A program made the translations under genes and the position numbers. DNA of 64,000 nucleotides from JADLGL01 sp050184415 (GTDB taxonomy: Bacteria > Pseudomonadota > Alphaproteobacteria > Rhizobiales > Kaistiaceae), in the NCBI GenBank assembly GCA_050184415.1, contig JBFXAJ010000009.1:53976-117975 (forward strand), written 5' to 3'. Every line of letters starts with the position of its first letter. The first letter of the stretch is position 1. Below the pieces are notes generated by a model, which did not search any database, had not been told where the DNA came from, and saw only the letters and a list, made by a program, of their open reading frames with translations. Positions 60,340 through 64,000 of this stretch are shown here, in pieces.

Positions 60340-60577
60340 CGGCGCGCAGAAGCCGCATGATCTGATCCGTGGTCATGTCGAGGTTTGCTGACTTCGTGCC
60401 ACGCAGACTTTCGACGAGTCGATCGCCTCGCGACCGACCTTTCCGATCCTTCGCACCGCGCTGGAGCGTGACCACGGAACCCTCAATATGGAAATCCACC
60501 TCGCCACCCGGTTGAACCCCCAGGGCTTCTCTCACTCGCTTCGGGACCGTAACCTGGGATTTCGCGCTAAGTCGCAT
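60332..60577 (-). CDS. vapB: AbrB/SpoVT-fold antitoxin (VapB type)
   Basis: An 81-residue swapped-hairpin AbrB-type DNA-binding protein: Q-V-T-V-P-K-R-V-R-E-A-L-G-V-Q-P-G is the family signature at residues 8-24. The C-terminal tail (D-Q-I-M-R-L-L-R) neutralises the toxin in relatives. A short inverted repeat 13 nt upstream (60591-60608) is a candidate operator. Confidence 0.92.
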   Translation of the reverse strand: MRLSAKSQVTVPKRVREALGVQPGGEVDFHIEGSVVTLQRGAKDRKGRSRGDRLVESLRGTKSANLDMTTDQIMRLLRADD

Positions 60578-60590
60578 GTTGCCACCAATC

Positions 60591-60608
60591 TTTACTCACC
60601 GAAGTAAA
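60591..60608. promoter_or_regulatory. Candidate VapB operator
   Basis: TTTACT-CACCGA-AGTAAA, a 6-6-6 inverted repeat in an AT-rich island just upstream of vapB. Antitoxins of this fold usually autoregulate through such repeats. Confidence 0.5.
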
Positions 60609-60682
60609 GAATAGAACAATCCAGCAACATTTTCAAGGCCCGCATTGCGCCCTATGACCGCGGAGCGGCTCGCGCGGGCCTC

Positions 60683-61195
60683 CTAGCTCATGGCCGACGC
60701 GAGCCGCGCGATCGTCGAGCCGCGATGATGCGCATGGGTGATGGCGATCGCGAGCGCGTCCGCCGCGTCGTCGCTGTCGAAGGTCGCGCGCGGCAGCAGC
60801 ACCTTCACCATCATCCGGATCTGCGCCTTCTCGGCGTGGCCGGCGCCGACCACCGCCTTCTTCACCGCGTTCGGCGCGTATTCCGCCACCGCGATCCCCG
60901 CCTGGGCCGGCACCAGCAGGGCAATCCCGCGCGCCTGGCCGAGCTTCAGCGTCGCGCCGGCGTCGCGATTGACGAAGGTCTGCTCGACCGCGGCCTCCAT
61001 CGGCGCGAAGTCGCGGACGATCGCCGACAGGCCGGCATGGAGAGCGAGGAGACGGGCCGAGAGGTGGTCGTCGGCGTCCGACTGGACGCATCCGGAGGCG
61101 ACGAAGGCGAGCCGCGAACCCGTCACCTCGATGATGCCCCAGCCCGTCCGGCGAAGGCCGGGATCGACGCCTAGGATGCGAATCGGCCCGCTCAT
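60683..61195 (-). CDS. ruvC: Crossover junction endodeoxyribonuclease RuvC
   Basis: A 170-residue Holliday junction resolvase. Catalytic acids: D11 in L-G-V-D-P-G-L, E in A-A-V-E-Q-T-F, and the Asp pair in S-D-D-A-A-D-A-L-A-I-A near the C-terminus. The G-H-A-E-K-A-Q-I segment is present. It is separated from ruvA by vapBC, whereas ruvC-ruvA-ruvB are normally contiguous. Confidence 0.96.
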   Translation of the reverse strand: MSGPIRILGVDPGLRRTGWGIIEVTGSRLAFVASGCVQSDADDHLSARLLALHAGLSAIVRDFAPMEAAVEQTFVNRDAGATLKLGQARGIALLVPAQAGIAVAEYAPNAVKKAVVGAGHAEKAQIRMMVKVLLPRATFDSDDAADALAIAITHAHHRGSTIARLASAMS

Positions 61196-61316
61196 GGTCC
61201 CATCGTCATAGCGAGCCGACCGGCCGGCGCGCCATGGCGGACGACGGAGCCATTGCAGGTCTTCCGCAGATTGCGGACTTCGGTGACGGACATTGGAGAG
61301 GCTTCGAAGGCCGGGA

Positions 61317-62066
61317 TCAGGCGCGCGCCTTGCTGCTGCCGAGGGCGACCGTGGTCGTCAGCCGGCGGGCGGCGATGAGCGAGAGGAGGGTGAGGACGAT
61401 CGCGGCGACCCAGGGGAGGACGTCGCCGGGCGCGATGTCGACCAGCTCGTTGAGGCCCCTCCCGAGCGGACCATTGTCGAAGGCAAGCTCGATCGCGAGC
61501 GCCGGCAACGCGACCGGGACGATGAAGAGTGTCGCAAGTTCCCATCGCCACTTCATGTAGCCCAAGCCAATCAGCCAGCCGGTCGACAGGTAGGCAAGCC
61601 CGATGACCGACGTCTCGGCGAGAAAGCTGGCGATGCCGCCAAAACCGTCGAGCGCGATGGCGGTCGAGAGGGAGCGGCCCCAGGGCAGCGCGTCGCCGAA
61701 GGCCTGATCGAGGCCGAGAAAGGCGGCGAATACTGCGAACATCAGGACGGCGGTGATCGGGAACAGGATCGTCAGCGCATCGGCAAATTCGCGGCGCGTG
61801 GCGCCATTCACCACCGCGAAGGTGAGAAGCGTCGTGGGCGCTACGATGCCGATCGCCAGCAGGAAGTAGCGCGGCGCGGCGGTCGACCCCTCCCAGGTGT
61901 CGGAACCGCCCACCTCGATCGTCACGGATTCGCCCGTGTAGAAGAGGATGGCCGCGACGACGAGGATGACGAGGACGTAGATCGCCCAGTACCAGCCGAG
62001 GAGGCGTCCGATGCGGGTGGCGGCCAGCCAGACGATGTCCGGAACGAGCGAGCGCGACGGGTTCAT
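61317..62066 (-). CDS. ABC transporter membrane protein (ABC-2 type)
   Basis: A 249-residue membrane protein with about six TM helices (first at about 27-45, last at about 220-240) and the layout of ABC-2-type permeases. It overlaps the ATPase gene by ATGA. The GntR/YtrA-type regulator at the head of the operon suggests export under envelope stress. Substrate unknown. Confidence 0.85.
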   Translation of the reverse strand: MNPSRSLVPDIVWLAATRIGRLLGWYWAIYVLVILVVAAILFYTGESVTIEVGGSDTWEGSTAAPRYFLLAIGIVAPTTLLTFAVVNGATRREFADALTILFPITAVLMFAVFAAFLGLDQAFGDALPWGRSLSTAIALDGFGGIASFLAETSVIGLAYLSTGWLIGLGYMKWRWELATLFIVPVALPALAIELAFDNGPLGRGLNELVDIAPGDVLPWVAAIVLTLLSLIAARRLTTTVALGSSKARA

Positions 62067-62944
62067 GACGCGACCTCCGAGGGCGCGGTGAGGTGAACGA
62101 AGAGGTCCTGGAGCGGCACGGGCGCGACCTCGATGCCGGCCGAAGCGATACGCCGGCGGGAATCGTCGTCGATGTCGCCATAGACCGTCACCGATTTCGT
62201 GCGGCCGAGGCTCCGGCTGTTGAGGATCGTGAGGCCGCGCGTGGCGGCATCGACCGCCTCGGCCGGGCCGATGATCGCGGCGCCGCGGGTGCGGAGAGCG
62301 TCCGCGCTGTCGTGGATGAGGAGCGTCCCGTCGTTGATCATCAGGACGCTCTCGAAGAGGTCCGCGACCTCCTCGATCAGATGCGTCGACAGGACGATCG
62401 TCCGCGGATGCGCGATGTAGTCGTCCAGAAGCTCCTGGTAGAAGACGTAGCGGCCGGGTGCGTCGAGGCCGAGATAGGCCTCGTCGAACAGCGTCAGCGG
62501 AGCCCGGCTGGCGAGGCCGAGCACGATGCCGACGGCCGATTGCTGGCCGCGCGACAGGGTGCTGTACCGCTTCCGCCGCGCGATCTTGAACCGGTCGAGG
62601 AGGCGGTCGGCGAAGGCCTGGTCCCAGTGCGGGCGGAACCGCGCCGCGACCGCGAGCGCCTCGCCGACACGGCATGAATCGGGGACGTCGCCGCTGGCGC
62701 GGATGAGCGCCACCTCATGCGTGACCCGTGGGGTCTCGTAGGGCGCCTCGCCGCCGACGAGGATCGTTCCGCTATTTGGCTGGCGCAGGGCTGCGATCAC
62801 CGACAGGAGGGTGGTCTTGCCCGAGCCGTTGCGGCCGAGCAGGCCGTGGATCTTGCCGGCTTCGAGCGAGAAGCTGAGGCCGCGCACCACCGTCTGCGAT
62901 CCGTAGGCGATCGAGAGGTTGCGGGCTTCGACGGCAAGGCTCAC
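62063..62944 (-). CDS. ABC transporter ATP-binding protein (YtrB-like)
   Basis: A 293-residue ATPase. Walker A G-R-N-G-S-G-K-T-T at 37-45, signature T-L-S-R-G-Q-Q, Walker B with T-L-F-D-E-A-Y-L-G-L-D, and switch His in V-L-S-T-H-L-I-E-E. The extra C-terminal 80 residues are typical of ABC-2 drug-export ATPases. ATGA overlaps with both neighbours show a tight operon. Confidence 0.93.
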   Translation of the reverse strand: MSLAVEARNLSIAYGSQTVVRGLSFSLEAGKIHGLLGRNGSGKTTLLSVIAALRQPNSGTILVGGEAPYETPRVTHEVALIRASGDVPDSCRVGEALAVAARFRPHWDQAFADRLLDRFKIARRKRYSTLSRGQQSAVGIVLGLASRAPLTLFDEAYLGLDAPGRYVFYQELLDDYIAHPRTIVLSTHLIEEVADLFESVLMINDGTLLIHDSADALRTRGAAIIGPAEAVDAATRGLTILNSRSLGRTKSVTVYGDIDDDSRRRIASAGIEVAPVPLQDLFVHLTAPSEVAS

Positions 62945-63333
62945 GATCCGTCCTCCGCCTTGAAGGCCCGGAGGCGCTCGACGATCTCGTCCACGCCGAT
63001 GCCGATCAGGTTCGCCTCGCGGGCGATCGGGTCGATCTTCTCTTCGAAGAACCGCGCCCGCCGCTCAGCGATCAGCTTGTCACGCGCACCAATGTTCACA
63101 AACATTCCGATCCCGCGCCTCTTGGTAAGGATCCCGTCATCGACAAGCTGCTGAAAGGCCTTGGCTGCCGTTGCCGGGTTGATCCTGTAGAACGACGCGT
63201 ACTGATTGGTGGACATGACCTGTTCATCCTCCTTGAGCGCTCCGCTCAGGATCTCGTCTTTGATGGTGTCTGCGATCTGCTGGTAGATCGGGCTTCGTTC
63301 GTCGAACAAGGATCGAGCTCCGTCCCGGTTCAT
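62941..63333 (-). CDS. GntR family regulator, YtrA subfamily
   Basis: A 130-residue GntR/YtrA-type repressor: winged helix with P-I-Y-Q-Q-I-A-D-T-I-K, then Y-R-I-N-P-A-T-A-A-K-A-F-Q-Q-L and D-G-I-L-T-K-R-R-G-I-G-M-F-V. A short C-terminal dimerisation helix pair follows. YtrA-type regulators control linked ABC exporters. Its perfect palindrome lies 9 nt upstream of the ATG with no obvious ribosome site between. Confidence 0.93.
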   Translation of the reverse strand: MNRDGARSLFDERSPIYQQIADTIKDEILSGALKEDEQVMSTNQYASFYRINPATAAKAFQQLVDDGILTKRRGIGMFVNIGARDKLIAERRARFFEEKIDPIAREANLIGIGVDEIVERLRAFKAEDGS

Positions 63334-63342
63334 CGGTCAGCC

Positions 63343-63366
63343 GGTTCATTACTCAACTAATGAACC
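63343..63366. promoter_or_regulatory. YtrA-type operator, perfect 9-6-9 palindrome
   Basis: GGTTCATTA-CTCAAC-TAATGAACC, two perfect 9-bp arms around a 6-bp spacer, in front of the GntR gene. Presumed autoregulatory site for the three-gene operon. Confidence 0.82.
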
Positions 63367-63393
63367 AATATGGCTGAGTCAACGGCGCAACGA

Positions 63394-63423
63394 AAAGGCC
63401 CGGCCCTTTCGGGCCGGGCCTTT
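63394..63423. terminator. Strong hairpin terminator of the M16 peptidase gene
   Basis: Perfect 13-bp stem AAAGGCCCGGCCC / GGGCCGGGCCTTT with loop TTTC, followed by TTTTCG on the minus strand. It lies 22 bp after the peptidase stop. Confidence 0.82.
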
Positions 63424-63444
63424 GGCAATCGCTGTGGAAACGGC

Positions 63445-64000
63445 TCAGTCGGGCTCGATGACCGTCACGGGGCCCAAGGTCTCGAGGAGCGGCTGTAGCA
63501 CCGCCGCATCGCCGGCGACGACGACGAGCCAGTCGTGGGGCAGCTTTTCCGCGGCGGCGTCGAGGGCGGTCTCCGGGGTCACGGCTCCGATCAGCTCGGG
63601 ATAGTTCTCGATGTCGCTGAGCGGCAGGCCGCGGATCGTGTAGGCGAGGACGATGCTCGTGAAGTCATTCATCGTCTCGAGGTCGAGCGCGAACTTGCCG
63701 ATCATGCCCGCGCGGACATTGGCGAGTTCCTCCTCGCCGATCGGCTCGCTCTGGACCCGCCCGATTTCCGCGAGGATCTCGGTGATCGATTCCGCGACCC
63801 GTCCGGGCTGGACCCGCGTCGTCACCGAGAACACCCCGCGGTCGAGCGGGAAGGTCAGCGACGAGCCGATCGAATAGGCGTAGCCCCGCTGCTCACGGAG
63901 GTTGCGGAAGAGGCGGGACGAGAGGCCGTCGCCGAGGAGGGTGTTGATCACCGACAGGGCGAAGCGGTCGGGATCGGTGCCGGTGACGGCGAGATTGCCG
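63445..64000 (-). CDS. M16 family zinc peptidase, C-terminal part (5' end cut by window edge)
   Basis: About 184 residues of the inactive C-terminal half of a processing-peptidase-like M16 protein: L-L-G-D-G-L-S-S-R-L-F-R-N-L-R-E-Q-R-G-Y-A-Y-S-I is the conserved M16_C block. The catalytic HxxEH lies outside the window or in a partner gene, so it may be the catalytic or the non-catalytic member of a pair. It ends at the terminator at 63394-63423. Confidence 0.9.
   Translation of the reverse strand, partial: GNLAVTGTDPDRFALSVINTLLGDGLSSRLFRNLREQRGYAYSIGSSLTFPLDRGVFSVTTRVQPGRVAESITEILAEIGRVQSEPIGEEELANVRAGMIGKFALDLETMNDFTSIVLAYTIRGLPLSDIENYPELIGAVTPETALDAAAEKLPHDWLVVVAGDAAVLQPLLETLGPVTVIEPD

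Noticed and set aside
61196..61316. A LexA box in front of ruvC
   Set aside because: I looked for GTTC-N7-GTTC because ruv genes are often SOS-regulated; none is present in this gap.

Overview
The window is 64 kb of GC-rich chromosome from an alphaproteobacterium, most likely of the order Hyphomicrobiales (Rhizobiales); I cannot name the genus. The lineage call rests on GapR and CpdR homologues, a CtrA-type box, an MmgR/suhB-family sRNA beside hisN, the small aa3 oxidase subunit IV next to a three-gene pnt transhydrogenase, and families typical of this order (DUF1036, DUF1192, DUF1465, DUF882). I see no integrase, transposase, phage block or CRISPR array. This is mostly core chromosome with small accessory insertions.

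Layout. 1-7.5 kb: a quinone oxidoreductase cut by the window edge, an SPFH/NfeD pair, a ThiE-like/Sel1 pair, suhB, and a MotA-like/OmpA-like envelope pair. 7.7-11.2 kb: a secreted ricin-type lectin, a fasciclin protein, two divergent YdcH-family proteins, a nucleotidyltransferase, and an SMR guanidinium exporter behind a guanidine-II riboswitch. 11.3-15.6 kb: purEK, rpsU, TPR proteins, tRNA-Val(GAC) and a small rpmJ. 15.9-25.3 kb: pyk, a PadR-controlled ABC exporter with a perfect palindromic operator, gapR, and two cell-wall proteins (DUF882 and an L,D-transpeptidase). 25.9-33 kb: pepF, a ba3-type oxidase with a diheme cytochrome, a truncated haemoglobin and nsrR with a near-consensus NsrR box. 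33.2-37 kb: the oxidase small subunit and the pnt genes. 37.3-41.9 kb: cpdR, an N-formylglutamate amidohydrolase, the MmgR-like sRNA, hisN, a hydrolase, a tandem duplicated element, and hsp20 with a ROSE-like leader. 42.2-46 kb: a RibD-like protein, threonine aldolase, a RelE/ParE toxin-antitoxin pair, DUF1697 and a decayed gene. 46.2-53.2 kb: gltB and gltD. 53.4-56.7 kb: a secreted monoheme protein, a CtrA box with a candidate sRNA, and DUF1465. 56.7-61.2 kb: an unusual ruv locus. 61.3-64 kb: a GntR-controlled ABC system and a partial M16 peptidase.

How the parts work together. NsrR, its box, the globin and the ba3 oxidase look like one nitric-oxide response and respiration island. Gdx with its riboswitch is a self-contained guanidine detoxification unit. 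PadR and GntR/YtrA each head a short ABC operon with ATGA overlaps and their own palindrome. The ruv genes are interrupted by vapBC, coupled to ruvA, and by three related membrane proteins, the last coupled to ruvB.

The most novel-looking signal lies at 40875-41191. Two tandem units of about 165 bp keep three TGAAC/GTTCA half-sites at identical 21- and 11-bp spacing. On the minus strand these are followed by a C-rich segment and a strong hairpin. I read them as two candidate stress-regulated sRNAs.
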